Source: Aporrectodea caliginosa
Lineage: Eukaryota; Annelida; Clitellata; Crassiclitellata; Lumbricidae
DNA length: 64,000 bases
Direction of reading: 5' to 3'
NCBI GenBank assembly: GCA_020284085.1
Contig: JACEVL010000801.1
Coordinates: 725,001 to 789,000 of the forward strand
Under the pieces are notes generated by a model. The model worked only from the letters and a program-made list of their open reading frames with translations, searched no databases and had not been told where the DNA came from. How positions within the stretch are numbered: the stretch's first letter is position 1; the number at the start of each line of letters is the position of its first letter. Positions 22,155-33,250 of the stretch are shown piece after piece. The translations under genes and the position numbers were made by a program.

Positions 22155-22269
22155 AGTGACAGTATAGATGCTATAATAGTGTCATGAAGTTAGCATAAAT
22201 TAGGATTTAGACGACGTTATAGTCTATAGAGGATCCTACATGTAGGTATATACTTTTTGTCATCTTTGT

Positions 22270-22314
22270 CAGGGAGTTTCAAATAGTGCGCACCGCACTA
22301 TTTGAAACTCCCTG
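22270..22314. repeat. Perfect 45-bp palindrome (21-bp arms, 3-nt loop)
   Basis: Arms cagggagtttcaaatagtgc... and its exact complement, separated by cac. As RNA it would be a perfect hairpin. There are no flanking transposon features. Confidence 0.9.
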
Positions 22315-22683
22315 TCATTCATGTAGCAGAATATTCGGCCCATGGACAACGAGCACTCTAAAAAAGTGGTTGTAACCGGAAACCACCGGCACTATACAAA
22401 GTTACGCCTGTTCCAAATACGTAGGCCTACTATTCGCCAGCCAACCGGTAAGTTGAAGAGCTACCAGTGACTCGCGAAGAGATCACTTCAAAGACCTCTG
22501 TCAGATTAAATTAAAATCTAAGTGGATGACAGCGTTGTTTCATTTAAAGGGAGTTCAAACAACGACATTTAGGCCTAGACTAACGGTGGTGAATTCATGC
22601 ATATACTTAACCTTCGTGGGCCGAAGCTCAGTCACGAGAAATGGAGGACGGAGTGGGGTAGTTTTCTACCACAAAGAAATTTT
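22315..22683. other. No gene recognised
   Basis: Part (22430-22510; blocks gctaccagtgactcgcg and ttcaaagacc) weakly resembles 40835-40910. No exon seen. Confidence 0.35.
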
Positions 22684-23290
22684 TAATATCGCAGCTCACA
22701 GATAAGCTATACAGTGACAAATGAGGTGTCGATTATAATACGTTAAAGGTCGGGGATTCGAACTATCGCATCGGCAATAGTGTGAGAATAGTACTATCCA
22801 AGATTGCGGCCAATATGGCAGCCGAAACACAAACATGTGTATATCTAAGCTCATAGATAAGATACAATGACAAATGAATTTTCCATTGTAAAACTTTCAA
22901 GGTCAAGGAATCGAACTATCGCATTGCCAATAGTGTGAGAATAGTACTATTTAAGATGGCGGCCAATATGGCCACTAAAAGAGAAATATGTATATCTCAG
23001 CTCAATGGTAGGCTACAATGACAGATGAAGTATCGAATTTAATATTTTCAGGGTCACGAACTCGAACTATCGCAGTGGCAATACTGTGGAAATGTTAGTT
23101 TTCAAGTTGGCGGTCAATATGGGCGACAAAACAAAAATATGTATATCTCAGCTCCTAGATGAGGTGCGATGACAAATAAGGTGTCGAATTTAATATTTTA
23201 AGGGTCAAGAAATCGATTGTTCGTAGTGGTAATAGTGCGGGAATGTTACTATCCAAGATGGCGGCCAATATGGCTGCCAAAACACAAAAG
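22684..23290 (+). repeat. Four ~150-bp tandem repeats
   Basis: Units start near 22684, 22839, 22990 and 23140. Each contains tatctcagctc, tgacaaatgaggt, tcgaactatcgca, aatagtgtgagaatagt and a final aagatggcggccaatatgg. Pairwise divergence looks moderate, so it is an old array. A TGTA array abuts its end. Confidence 0.9.
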
Positions 23291-23296
23291 TTATAA

Positions 23297-23552
23297 GTTG
23301 TGTATGTATGTATGTATGTGTGTTTGCATGCATGTATGTATGTAATAATGTATGTATGTAATTATGTATGTGTATGTATGTATGTATGTATGTATGTATG
23401 TATGTATGTATGTATGTATGTATGTATGTATGTATGTATGTATGTATGTATATGTATGTATGTATGTATGTATGCAATTATGTATGTGTGTATGTGTGTA
23501 TGTATGTATGTGTGTATGCATGTATGTATGTATGTACTGTATGTATTATCAC
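23297..23552 (+). repeat. (TGTA)n array
   Basis: Mostly pure ATGT units with a few gtgt/gcat interruptions. Confidence 0.95.
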
Positions 23553-24133
23553 GATTCAGGACACTTAATAGTGCGCTTTTATAAGTATATCACAAGAGCG
23601 CTTTCTCTCCGTTGACCTATATGATGCAAAATGCCAGTTTCGACTAGACAATTCATTACATCGGATAGCGAAACAATGCACACCAATGCCCACGCACACA
23701 CGAGGAGCCAGCCTACGGATTCCCGTTGACAGTTGACAGATAGCATGTAGAGGAGTCTATGTTCAGAATCTCTGGATCAAGTTGCGTCGAAAGGGTGGAG
23801 AGACGAAAGTGGGACGAACATTGCAATGATGATAAGGTAACAATAAATAGCACGTGTTCTGACTTAATTTAGATTTAGATCAGAATTCAGGTATAATGTC
23901 GTATAATGTCATATTATTTCAGGAATAAGAGTTGCTGATAGCATCTACTTCTATAATATATACAACTGATTACAGAGGTGCAATGAATATTAGATCGCCT
24001 GGAGCGAAAGACAAACTACCCAACTTGAAACAGCAACACTCGACCAGGCTGAAAATAATATAGTTGCTTAAGTCTTCGGCTATGCACAGTCTTATACTTT
24101 ATGACCAACTATTTTAACCAGTTATTCTCAACA
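23553..24133. other. Repeat family R3 copy, no gene
   Basis: About 23575-23820 resembles 40155-40410 (shared tctctggaycaagttgc and gggtggagagacga). Both copies directly follow a TGTA array, so the array probably grew from this element's end. The remainder is unassigned. Confidence 0.45.
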
Positions 24134-24309
24134 GGAATTTCATTATTTTTCATTAATTGTAAAGAAGAACTACCCTGCCACCATTACCACATGGAGCCCA
24201 TATAGGATCAATATTTCCATGGAATTTCATTATTTCTCATTAATTGTATAGAAGAACTACCCTGTCACCATTACCACCTGGAGCCCATTTATAGGATCAA
24301 TATTTCCAT
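24134..24309 (+). repeat. 87-bp tandem duplication
   Basis: Two copies starting ggaatttcattattt at 24134 and 24221, each ending aggatcaatatttccat. Confidence 0.9.
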
Positions 24310-24424
24310 ATGAGACCCGTAGAGAGCCCATGCGGGTCCCAGAGGATGCCCATGGAAATGCTGGCAGGTGCAAACTCACCTTAAGTCACTTCTCCGTTAC
24401 CTGTCAGCTCCGTGTAAACAATAA

Positions 24425-24655
24425 TTCATTCATTAGGAAATTTATATAGCGACCCTTCAAGGATACTACTCAGAGGCGCTCGACTTCTATTATATTATAT
24501 AGTTCTAAACTCAAGAGTCTCACATTCCCAGCTTTTGCACCGTACATCCCTCTAGCCTTAAAACCATCCTTTTCAGCCGGGGATTGGGTCGGGAGCGCTT
24601 CTGAGTAGTAACCTTGAAGGGGCGCTATATAAAGCTGCGGAATGAATGAATGAAT
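24425..24655. mobile_element. Two SINE/LINE tails in opposite orientation
   Basis: 24428-24480 is a minus-strand tail (tttatatagcgacccttcaa). 24588-24655 is a plus-strand tail (gggtcgggagcgcttctgag to ggcgctatataaag) followed by (ATGA)n. Between them a short piece resembles the LINE C-terminal 'K-T-x-L-F' region. Confidence 0.6.
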
Positions 24656-25364
24656 CCCACCTTTTTTCACCATGCCACTCAAAAACAATGACCGTATGTT
24701 TAATGCCCTATGACTGACTACGAACAGCGCTTTCTTCCCTAAATGATCATCGATGGAGGCAAGAATTTTGTAGTAATGATGGCTCAAGAAGAAGAAGCGC
24801 TGTAGAAGTCAGAATGTAATGTTATATTTATTAGGCTGCGTTAGATTAGGATTAGAATTAGATAGCATTTGATTTGTTTGGATTATATTGCACTATAGTT
24901 TAGACCGTTTAACGAACGGTAAAGTACCCCTCAGCAATTGTACCCCATAATTATATTATTAGATTTTCTGCCATTCTATTATGTAACTCGCTGCGGTTTT
25001 CAGTCTGTTCTATTGAACGAAGATATGTATATTAGATTGGTTTATATCGAGCAGAGGCTTGGCTCGGTTGAGATCGACTGGATATAATTGGGTTGGATGG
25101 GATCGGATAGTATCAGGCCAGGCCGTAGGTAGTGGCGTAACATCCATATAACGAGGGTGGACAAAGTTCAGGGGCCCCGAGGTTCCAAGGGCACCCAAAC
25201 TTTTTAACGTGAGTTCAGCAAGGACTTGAAACAACAAAAACTGTGCTGGATATATATATAATACCCGAGCTCATAATGAGCTCTCATATCACGTCAATGT
25301 GACGTCATCCCTATTCCCTATGCCGGAATTGGATGTTGCCTATGTGCTGTTCGCCGCTCTCCCA
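24656..25364. other. No gene; hAT-like terminus near 25130
   Basis: A stretch tagtggcgtaacatcc with a ggggccccga block resembles a hAT terminal region. It lies upstream of a transposase fragment at 25365. Confidence 0.4.
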
Positions 25365-25490
25365 GTCACCGTATTGACTATCATAAAGAGGTATCTTAGA
25401 TCCACTATCGCACAGGACATGCTTGATGGCCTTACTCTTCTTGCCATCGAAAAACGACTGTGGCGCACATGGTCAGTATTCAGCCATGGT
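25365..25490 (+). pseudogene. hAT transposase C-terminal fragment
   Basis: Translation includes TIIKRYLRSTIAQDMLDGLT and LLAIEKRL. This resembles the hAT family C-terminal dimerisation segment of ZMYM/ZBED-like transposases. No upstream catalytic region is visible, so it is a remnant. It may belong to the terminus seen at about 25130. Confidence 0.5.
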
Positions 25491-26119
25491 GCCATTGATC
25501 TACTAAGAACTGTGAATCCATCAGTGAATTCAATGCATTATCTATATAAAGACGGCCAGTAGATAGGCCTACATTTGTTATCATGCGTTTCTCCAGTGGA
25601 CACAGGTATTTGCATCCCAGTTGGTACTAAACACATATCCCGACCATTTGCCAAGATTGACCGGAACGGTTCCAGGTTATTAAGTCAGAGGCTAGGTATA
25701 AATGGGGTTTGGAACGACGTCACTTGAAAACAACAACTACAACACCAACATTTATAAATATGTACCTTTTTAATTGAGTCATGTTAACGCACATTTTCTG
25801 ATTACCTAACGTTGCACTGGTTTAGACCAGTGAGCAGCGCATTTGAGATGAAAATCTGCGTGAAATCTGCGTGAATGGCGCTATATAAATTGTTTATTAC
25901 ATAATACATTCAAACATCGTAGGGTGTCTGTCCGCTATGATCCTCTGAATCCGCGAACTATAGTGGAAACGCAAACTGCACGAGAAAACGTGTCTCCTAA
26001 TGGAGGCAATCTGAACCAGTAGAATATGGATAATTTTCGCATATATCTGTTAAAAGTGAAAACTGTCGAAAGAATTCAACTAGAAAACTTATTCTCAAGC
26101 GACGGGCCGGTGTCCCGAG
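25491..26119. other. No gene recognised
   Basis: A degenerate tail module (aatggcgctatataaat) lies at 25873-25889. The rest is unassigned. Confidence 0.4.
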
Positions 26120-27300
26120 ATATTCTATCCCCCCAAAGCATATCCCCCGGATGGAATAAACCGGTTTAGAGTATCTGGGGGGGATAAACCATTCTATCCC
26201 CCATTGTCATACGCATCACGATAGCCAAGACGCAAATCCAGTCAAAATCACCAAAAACGAAGTAAATTCATTTCAGGTCGACGTAGGCTACAAACTAAAG
26301 ATACGCAACTTAAAATATTTTATGTGTACAATAAATCAAAACAGTACGACTGAATACACTTGGAAACCATAAAAATGCGAACTAAATCGAATACTCTATT
26401 TCGCTAAGGGCATACTCATGTAGGCTATGGGGGATACTCTATTTCGTTGCACACGAGTCTCCCAGATTGTATCTGTGCGTTGTCATGGCTAGGAAGTCAG
26501 CAAGCACTTTCTATAAACACTTATAGAAACTGTTTATGCCGGGTTGAGCGGGAAGCGCCTCTGATCACTTAAATTGAACAGGCGCTATAAAAATGAGAAG
26601 CAAAGTCGGATCACTACAATGTCTATGTTTCTGTTGAGCTATATTACATGACAATTAATATTGTGCTTTCTGTGCAGGTTGCAAGTATCCCGCCTAATCG
26701 CAACTATAGCCAACTACTGAATAATTTATAGTTCTGTCTGTCTGTCTGTCTGTCAGTCTGTCTATCTATAGCAAGCTACTTTTAGGATGTTGTACATGAT
26801 TGTTTACTGTAAGCGCAAATTGTAATGTTCTGGATTACGGAAAAAGTACAGTTTAACTGTTTTCTGAAAGCAGAAAAGCTTTTGGTTTTCTGAACAGTTG
26901 CAGGAAGACTGTTCCAGGCACGTGGACTAGCGACCCGAAAGGCCCGATCACCAGTTTTAGTCTTGGTTGAAGGTGTCATAAATAGAGTATCCCCCATGCA
27001 TGAGTATCCCCCGTATTGGAGTATTCGGTTTAGTTTGCATTTTGGCGGTTTCTAAGTGTAATCAGTCGTACTGTTTGGATTTATTGCACACATAAAATAT
27101 TTTAAGTTGCGTATCTTTAGTTTGTACGTCGACCTGAAATTAATTTACTTCGTTTGGTGATTTTGACTGGATTTTCGTTTTGGCTTTCGTGACGCGTATG
27201 ACGATGGGGGATAGAATGGTTTATCCCTCCGGATACTCTAAACCGGTTTATTCCATCCGGGGGGGATACATTCATACATCCCCCCGGATAGTCTTAGGAC
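26120..27300. mobile_element. Foldback-type element with ~310-330-bp inverted arms
   Basis: The left arm is about 26125-26450 and the right arm about 26980-27295. They match in inverted orientation (ggaataaaccggtttagagt, gtcaaaatcaccaaa, aaactaaagatacgcaact). The outer ends are rich in ggggggata/tatcccccc, itself in inverted pairs. The spacer of about 530 bp contains a LINE fragment. No transposase is visible. Confidence 0.75.
26760..26995 (-). mobile_element. LINE RT C-terminal fragment, minus strand
   Basis: The translation RAFRVASPRAWNSLPATVQ followed by FSAFRKQL is the typical C-terminal motif of CR1/Jockey-superfamily reverse transcriptases. It is nested in the foldback element's spacer and followed by a (CTGT)n run near 26737. 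Confidence 0.7.
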
Positions 27301-27576
27301 GGATAGGCCTACTCTATTCTATTTCGTGATGCCGACACAAAAACATCAGCGGGCTACTTTGCTGATCGCAGCTGCAACCTGTTTGTGTCATCCGATAGCC
27401 TAGCGGCCTGATGTTGTCTGAGATATATCGTGGTGCGCAGTTGATCAGACATTAATGAACCAGGAAGCAGAGTTTGAGTTTGATAGGCTCGCCTATTCTG
27501 AGCCAATGAAGCTCATATATCGCGTTGATATGCCTTGTAGTCGAACTTTGATACTGCGCTGTCGCAAGCCAGCGAA
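27301..27576. other. No gene recognised
   Basis: Unique-looking sequence between two mobile elements. Confidence 0.35.
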
Positions 27577-27830
27577 GGGCTGTCCATAAATGACGTCACG
27601 CAATTTTGGCCGATTTTGAACCCCCTCCCCTTGTCACACTTCGTCACAAAAGTAACACCCCCTTTGAAAATGACGTCGCAAAGCTCTGACCCCCCTAAAA
27701 CCAAATTTCCATGGCGAAGCAAAATGTTCCTTCGTGGACCAAATAGGGAGAGCATGCATATTATTTTAAAATCTAACGGTGACCAAATATTGAAATACTT
27801 AGAAAATTATTAATAATTTTGCCCGTATAC
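27577..27830 (+). mobile_element. Harbinger-like terminus, truncated
   Basis: It starts gggctgtccataaatgacgt, followed by gaaccccctccccttgtcac. This layout is similar to the complete MITE at 11649. No matching inverted end was found, so it is a one-ended remnant. Confidence 0.5.
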
Positions 27831-28013
27831 ATTAAAAAAATCAAAAAATAATGAAAATTTAATACTCAAACTTATTGCTGTTATTATTAAAATTAAATTG
27901 TTATTTGTTAAATTAAATTACATAGACCTGATGTGACGTCACATGGCTCAACAGAATTCTCACCAATAACGATAGGGCTGCGATCTAGTCTTTTCACCCT
28001 ACGTTAAGACGAG
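27831..28013. other. AT-rich, no gene
   Basis: Nothing recognised. Confidence 0.4.
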
Positions 28014-28540
28014 CACCAGATGCATTCCGACTTGGATGAATTGAGCTGCGGTCGACTACGATTACATGCTGCTGCCAGACTTATAGCTCGCCTCCCTCGA
28101 TTCTCTCACAAAAGACTCACATCTGTACATTTATGGCTGAACAACTTCATTGGCTTCCTCTCTCTCTGCGCATCCAATTCAAAGTTCTCATTCTCACGCT
28201 CAAATCTCAACTGGGTCTTGCTCCAAAATATCTTTGTCGCCAAATTCTCCGCCCTCTCTCTCTGCTACGTCAAAGCGTCCTCTAGCTCAGATCCTCTGAC
28301 CGGCTTGACCTTTTTGTTCCCCGTGTTAGGACCACAATGGCTCAATCCAGGTCCTTTGTGTGCATAGGTCCCTCTCTATGGAATCGACTTCCTCCTTCTC
28401 TACGCTCTACAATCCTCTCTAGCGGCATCTCTAACTCTTTCTCTCACCTTAAAACCTTCCGTTTTCCTCGGAGTATACCTCGCACTGGGAGCGCTTCTGA
28501 AAGGCTTATGCTATGAGAAGCGCTTTATAAATGAATTTTA
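28014..28540 (+). mobile_element. LINE 3' end, plus strand
   Basis: Across frameshifts, the translation yields 'LRLHAAARLIARLPRFS', an LHWLPLSLRIQFKVL stretch and 'GPSLWNRLPPSLR', the order seen in CR1/L2-like RT C-termini. It ends with gggagcgcttctgaaagg and a ctttataaatga tail. It lies just downstream of gene B and is oriented against it. Confidence 0.75.
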
Positions 28541-28786
28541 TGCAATTTCATGCATTGCCGCTTAATTCTCAGTTGAGTCCGATATCAAACCACCGTGCCA
28601 TTTACTGCTACCAAGAATTGCCAAATCATCTTGCATCTAAAGCAGTGCTGCAGACGAATAGATATCAATTCCATCCGTTTTAAAAGCGTTATCAATAATA
28701 GCAATTTTACGATTACCTTCATCCTCACCGAACACAAAATAAGTGGTAATTTATTTTCTCTCTTTCTTTTCTAACACTAATCTTCA
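28541..28786 (-). other. 3' flank of fucosyltransferase B, shared with gene A
   Basis: It matches 9680-9929 in blocks over about 240 bp. The LINE at 28014-28540 marks where the similarity to A ends. Confidence 0.6.
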
Positions 28787-29201
28787 CTACGACGGCATGT
28801 CCACAAGATCTTTGACATTTGCATCACGACTTCCATTTTTCCAGTAACCCTGCGGTCTCCACGTCCACCAAGGATTGCTACCATCCTGCCTGGAATAGCA
28901 CGCCCCGTTCCACCACTTGTTATAATCCTCGTACCAGTGAACGTAGTCAACATCGTCCTTTAGGTGAACTAAAGCACAAAGTCGACACCAGTAGAGAGTA
29001 TCGTGTATATCAACGATCCGCCAATGTTGTTTGTATTTGAAGTATTCGTTGTACAGAGTATCGTTACTGTCGAGGACCTTGAGGTATTCGGCGAGGTGGC
29101 GTGGGCTTTCGAAGTCGTCGACGTGAAGGTAGGATCCGGGTGGTGCGGCAGAGGCGTAGTCCTCAGGTCGGGCACCCATCACAATCGGAAGAACGTCCTG
29201 T
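28787..29201 (-). CDS. Alpha-1,3-fucosyltransferase B, exon 2
   Basis: Terminal exon, 415 nt, same length as in A. The acceptor on the minus strand is ttactgaacag ending at 29202. The first base completes the split Ala codon to read WNGLAQDVLPIVMGARPEDY. The C-terminal CxxC (WCRLCALVH) and HWYEDY motifs are intact, and TAG is at 28789-28787. Residue differences from A are few and mostly conservative (for example E for Q in ARPEDY). Unlike A, the intron side of the acceptor is free of a SINE insertion. Confidence 0.88.
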
Positions 29202-29300
29202 CTGTTCAGTAAAGCAAACATAAAAGAAGATATTTGAATGTGCAGTGTGGAATATTTGCTAATATACAATGTATGTCATATTCTGTCAGTTTTTGCTTAG

Positions 29301-29990
29301 ATGATTGTATTGTATTGTATTGTATTTACGAATTTGTAAAGCGCCTCTCACAGTACAGCCATTGTCAGAGGCGCTCTCGAGTGAAGGGCCCGCGAGAAAA
29401 GAAAACTCAAGACTACGGGCAGAGGCAGCATTACCCCCAGTTAAAATCTTGGAACGAGTCATAGAGAGAAGAACATTCCAGAGCAAAGGACCAGATGATG
29501 ATAATACACGGCGCTGGGCATTAACAGTCTGAGTCCGAGGTACCAATTGGTCATTTCGGTCTAAAGAACGGAGAGGACGACCATGGAAGCATCCGATGGA
29601 GGTCGATAGATAAGATCGCAAAGATAGCGTGGAGCCTGAACCAAAAACGCTGTAGAACTGAGGAATGGTACTTTAAAGCGAATACGAGCGATGAGCGGAG
29701 GCCAGTGTAAGTGGTCAGTCATGAAAGTCGAGATATGTGAGAACAGAGGAAGGCGGACGATCTTCTGTATTTAGCACCTATTAAAGTCGAGACAAACGAA
29801 ATTTCAGACGACCTACAATTAGCTAGTTACAGTAATCAAGGCGTGATCAGATGAAAACATTGGCCATCGAGGTAAACGTGCAAGAGAGTACAGATCGCCT
29901 GACAGCTCGAAGACGTTTCAGGTGATAGAAACTGGACTGAGAGAGGTTTGAAAATGTGTTCAGCCTTAACGCCAGCAGCATTCAGGTATC
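29301..29990 (-). mobile_element. Degenerate CR1/L2-like LINE in the FUT-B intron
   Basis: On the minus strand, pieces in several frames read 'YHLKRLRAVRRSVL', 'SRLDYCN', 'HWPPLIARIRFKVPFL', then 'RRVLSSSGPLLWN', followed by the gagaggcgctttacaaat tail and (TACAA)n. This is the conserved order of RT C-terminal motifs, now broken by stops and frameshifts. It has the same orientation as the host gene. Confidence 0.75.
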
Positions 29991-30159
29991 CTAAAGCCAA
30001 ATGTTTTGCAGAATGGAGGGAAATATCAGTCTATGAAGTAAACATGATATAAAGAAGTGGATTATCTCTGTTGTCCTGGTATTATTCATCTTTAATGGCG
30101 TCATAGAATATTAGATTAAATTAGAATGGATGCAGCTGTGCATATTTTAACGGATTTGT

Positions 30160-31037
30160 ACTACTGGGACAATGTCTGTAACGAATAGGGGTCTGAGGGA
30201 GCGCCATATGCTATCCCAGCGGGGTCTGGGCCGGAGCCCCAGCCGACAACGCATAATTATTAGAGCCTTTGCTGCCAAAAATAGTCCGTTTTAGTCACTT
30301 TATTTTACCAAAATGGCATCTTATTATTATGCAAAACTCTATTTAAGTCATGTATAGAAGTATAGAAGTTTTAAAATATGACATAATTATTTCAACCATA
30401 CCACTAAATTAATTGACATAAATAAGTCAATGACAGGCCAAGTGACTTTCATGCAGTGGAGAAGCTGCAACTACGATAAAAAAATGATAGTTTTAACTTC
30501 AGGGAAGACGACCAACTTCATTTTCCAATGTGAACGGCTGAGATTTTGATACGCCAATCCAAAAATTAAACAACGATTCATGTAGCCGTTTTTCCGGCGG
30601 TCCAGTAGTCATTTTCATGGTATTGAACAAAATGGTTAAAATAATGCATTGCATGACAGGGAAGTGTACACGTAGGCTGGTGAATCTAAATTTGATATTG
30701 ATTTCAATTAAAATGCAAGTGCAGAATAATTATACTGTAGAAAGCCAAGTCATTAGCCTTCATTCCCCTGTCATGCTATGCATGTTACATTATCTTAGAA
30801 GACACTATTATCTAACATCTGTGACTGGAATCGATGGATGTCTTAATTAAGTTAAATTTCAAACCAACTAGGCTACTATTAGAGAAGAATTTAGAAGGTT
30901 ATTAATTCAATATTTCAAATTAACATTAAAAGTAGAGTATTATCTGGGACAAATCACCAGAACTACTGGGACAAAAATCCTAAAACTACTGGGACAAATC
31001 CTAAAACCACTGGGACATTTGGCCCAGTAGTAGTACA
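30160..31037. mobile_element. Putative TIR element in the FUT-B intron
   Basis: It starts gtactactgggacaatgtc and ends in the inverted form (gacatttggcccagtagtag). Just inside the right end lie three tandem subterminal units of the type aaactactgggacaaatcct. A noncoding interior makes it MITE-like. The target duplication is not clear. Confidence 0.5.
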
Positions 31038-31094
31038 GTTAAAACATGCACTGGGATACAGTCAAACACATTTGATCAGATTTTTGTGTTTCTT

Positions 31095-31265
31095 GTATTA
31101 TTCGACCATGAGCTAATAAGGTATTAAACCTGATTAACTCCGCCATTACCCTAACTGTCGTAGTGCCAATCTCAATCCTGGAGAAAGGAGTGGGGCGACG
31201 CAAATTAGCTTGATGTGTCAGTGTCCTTACACAACAACTAACTATCTAATTGACCTCAAATTAAG
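31095..31265 (+). repeat. Dispersed repeat family R1 copy (FUT-B intron)
   Basis: It matches 11015-11200 in the FUT-A intron (tgattaactc, ccctaactgtsgt, gccaatctcaatcctgg, agtgtccttac). Here the R1 element was probably carried along by the gene duplication. Confidence 0.6.
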
Positions 31266-31976
31266 CACCATCCTTCCAGAGTACAACTACATTTCCAGAG
31301 TCAGTGTCGTCCCCTGCATTTCTAGAACCCGCAGATCCATAATAAGACTAACCAATTGAATCAGTTCAATTTAAATCGCATTATTTTCTGTTTATATTTT
31401 GTCGAATTAATTTGGAAGGTGCTTGAAAGGTACTATATAAATGTTCGTAACAATTCAGGAATTACCGTCATGAGGATTTAAGAAATATTGTGACCGTAAA
31501 TCAATTCAGACTCAGTTTTAAGAACATTTTCGTTAGTATCGGTATGTAGGCTCTCATCTAATATAACCTCATGGGAATGTCTCCTCCCGATTTTTTTTCA
31601 TTAGTTTGTTGACCATTCACATGTATTTATACCACCGTCTACTGTATAATCTAATCTATCAAACTCAATGTTTCACTCTGATTTTCTTTATGTTGAAGTT
31701 AAAATGCTTGCATTATATATCTTCGTCTAACAACTTTGTAAATTACCAGCTGGGTTCTTAGCTGGTCTATATGACCCACTTGGACTGACTCTTTGATCTT
31801 CATCAATCTTGTGATTGAGCCACAGTTAGTTAGATCGCATCTGCTAGTCTATATCTATGTGCTACTTCTTACATATTGGTGCTGATATGATATGTGTGTG
31901 GCAATAAACGAATCGATAAAAAACAATGCAATGTATTATCTTTCTAAGACAGATAATAATGGCCCTGTGTACTTAC
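31266..31976 (-). other. FUT-B intron, remaining part
   Basis: It includes a single diverged unit of the gene A 48-bp minisatellite (about 31318) and a tail-like gcttgaaaggtactatataa at 31420. Next to the donor, ataataatggccctgtgtac matches the A intron. No exon. Confidence 0.5.
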
Positions 31977-32968
31977 GCCAATCCGTTCCAGTGAATCTTC
32001 TCAGTAATGTACCCGATGCAGTTGGAATTCTCAAAACCCAAATAGAATTTATAGTCCTTCTTTAGCATGGCGTAGCAGTTCACGTTGCCGTGGACGATGG
32101 GACAAGATAGGGTTCCGCAAGCTCCGTATATATCCACGTCAATGTGCTTCTTCAATTCCTTCCCGTAGCCCAAGCGACCGTTTCTGTCGGCACAGTTGCT
32201 CACAAACCAAGCCACCTTTTTCGTCTTTCCTTTGGCGTAATTTATTTCCGAAAAACTCTGGTTACCTGACGCGTTCCGCCGTTCCCATGCTGCATACGGA
32301 AGAACTATGGTCGACTCCTGTCGAAAGCTAACCGTCCAATTAACCAGGTTGCTTAACGAACTTGGGTCGAGTCTATTGTGGTGTGGAGACTCTAGATGTT
32401 GAGTAATCCAGATCTGATGAGCAGGTTTCGGAGTATAGAACTGTAGGGAACTTCCATCGAATTGCGAGATCAGCAAAGCGTCGGCCACTTTTGCTTGAGT
32501 TCTGTCGGACGAATAGATACAGTCCTTGATTGGACATTTGTCCTCGATGAGACGCTCTTGTCCTTCCTTCCAATGCAAGTCGTCAAAGTTGAAGTCTCCA
32601 ACTCGGAGTATGATTTTCTTTGTGGTGAAATTGCCTCCTCTAATTGCAGCATATTTCTTCATGAAATGCATTTGATTCATAATACGATCATCCAGCGAAC
32701 CAGGCTTCGGCCAAATGTATCCGACTAAATTCCCGTCTATCTTGTATGTCCTTTCCGTGGCTTTCTTGGCCTGGCGACCTGCCTGAGGTATTTCAATCTC
32801 GTTGCCAGTTTGTGATATGTTCGGATCTGATCTCGCAATTCGTCCGAATGTGGCTTCCCGCAGATATACTTCATAGAAGAAAACAGTGACAATTATGCAG
32901 GCCACATATGAAAGGGGAGGCCGACAAGAACGACGCAGTAAACTCGGTCGATTCGTCAGATTAAACAT
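31977..32968 (-). CDS. Alpha-1,3-fucosyltransferase B, exon 1
   Basis: Paralogue of gene A. I chose ATG at 32968 (MFNLTNR), which is shared with A; an ATG at 32992 would add eight residues. A short basic tail (LLRRSCR), a membrane anchor at about residues 17-36, and a stem shorter than A's by some 30 residues precede the GT10 catalytic region. The region contains WITQHLESPHHNRL, VNWTVSFRQE and the signature FYLGFENSNCIGYITEK. N-glycosylation sequons NIS, NFT and NWT are kept. The donor ttggc|gtaagt (31977/31976) is phase 2. Joined to exon 2 the protein is about 468 residues and uninterrupted. Role: GDP-fucose-dependent glycan fucosylation in the Golgi, by family inference. Confidence 0.9.
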
Positions 32969-32978
32969 TTTAGAAATC

Positions 32979-33250
32979 CAGATCAATGCCACGGATAGGA
33001 AATCACAACTGTGCGATCTCCGAGATGCAAATGAGGCAGATCTAAGCTATGATCTAAACAGATCTATGAATCCTTTAGTTGCACAGTCATGAAGTTGGTG
33101 GTCGGATAGCTTCAGTTTCTTCTTCAGCAGCCCATCCATTCGAGTATTTCTACAAAACATCATTGCAACAATCCGTTATAACACGTTTTATAAAGCAGCT
33201 GTATGTCGTAGTCGTACATTTATATAGCGCCACTTCCAAAGAAACTCCTC
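32979..33250 (-). other. 5' flank of FUT-B shared with FUT-A
   Basis: It aligns with 13618-13890, with a small insertion (about 33047-33068), and ends in the same repeat tail (tttatatagcgccacttcc). The coincidence of this tail with the end of A/B similarity suggests the tail predates the duplication or marks its breakpoint. Confidence 0.55.

Noticed and set aside
22270..22314. Rho-independent terminator
   Set aside because: A hairpin without context. Such terminators are bacterial, and this window is clearly metazoan.
22684..23290. CRISPR-like regular repeats
   Set aside because: The units are contiguous and diverged with no unique spacers, and the genome is eukaryotic.
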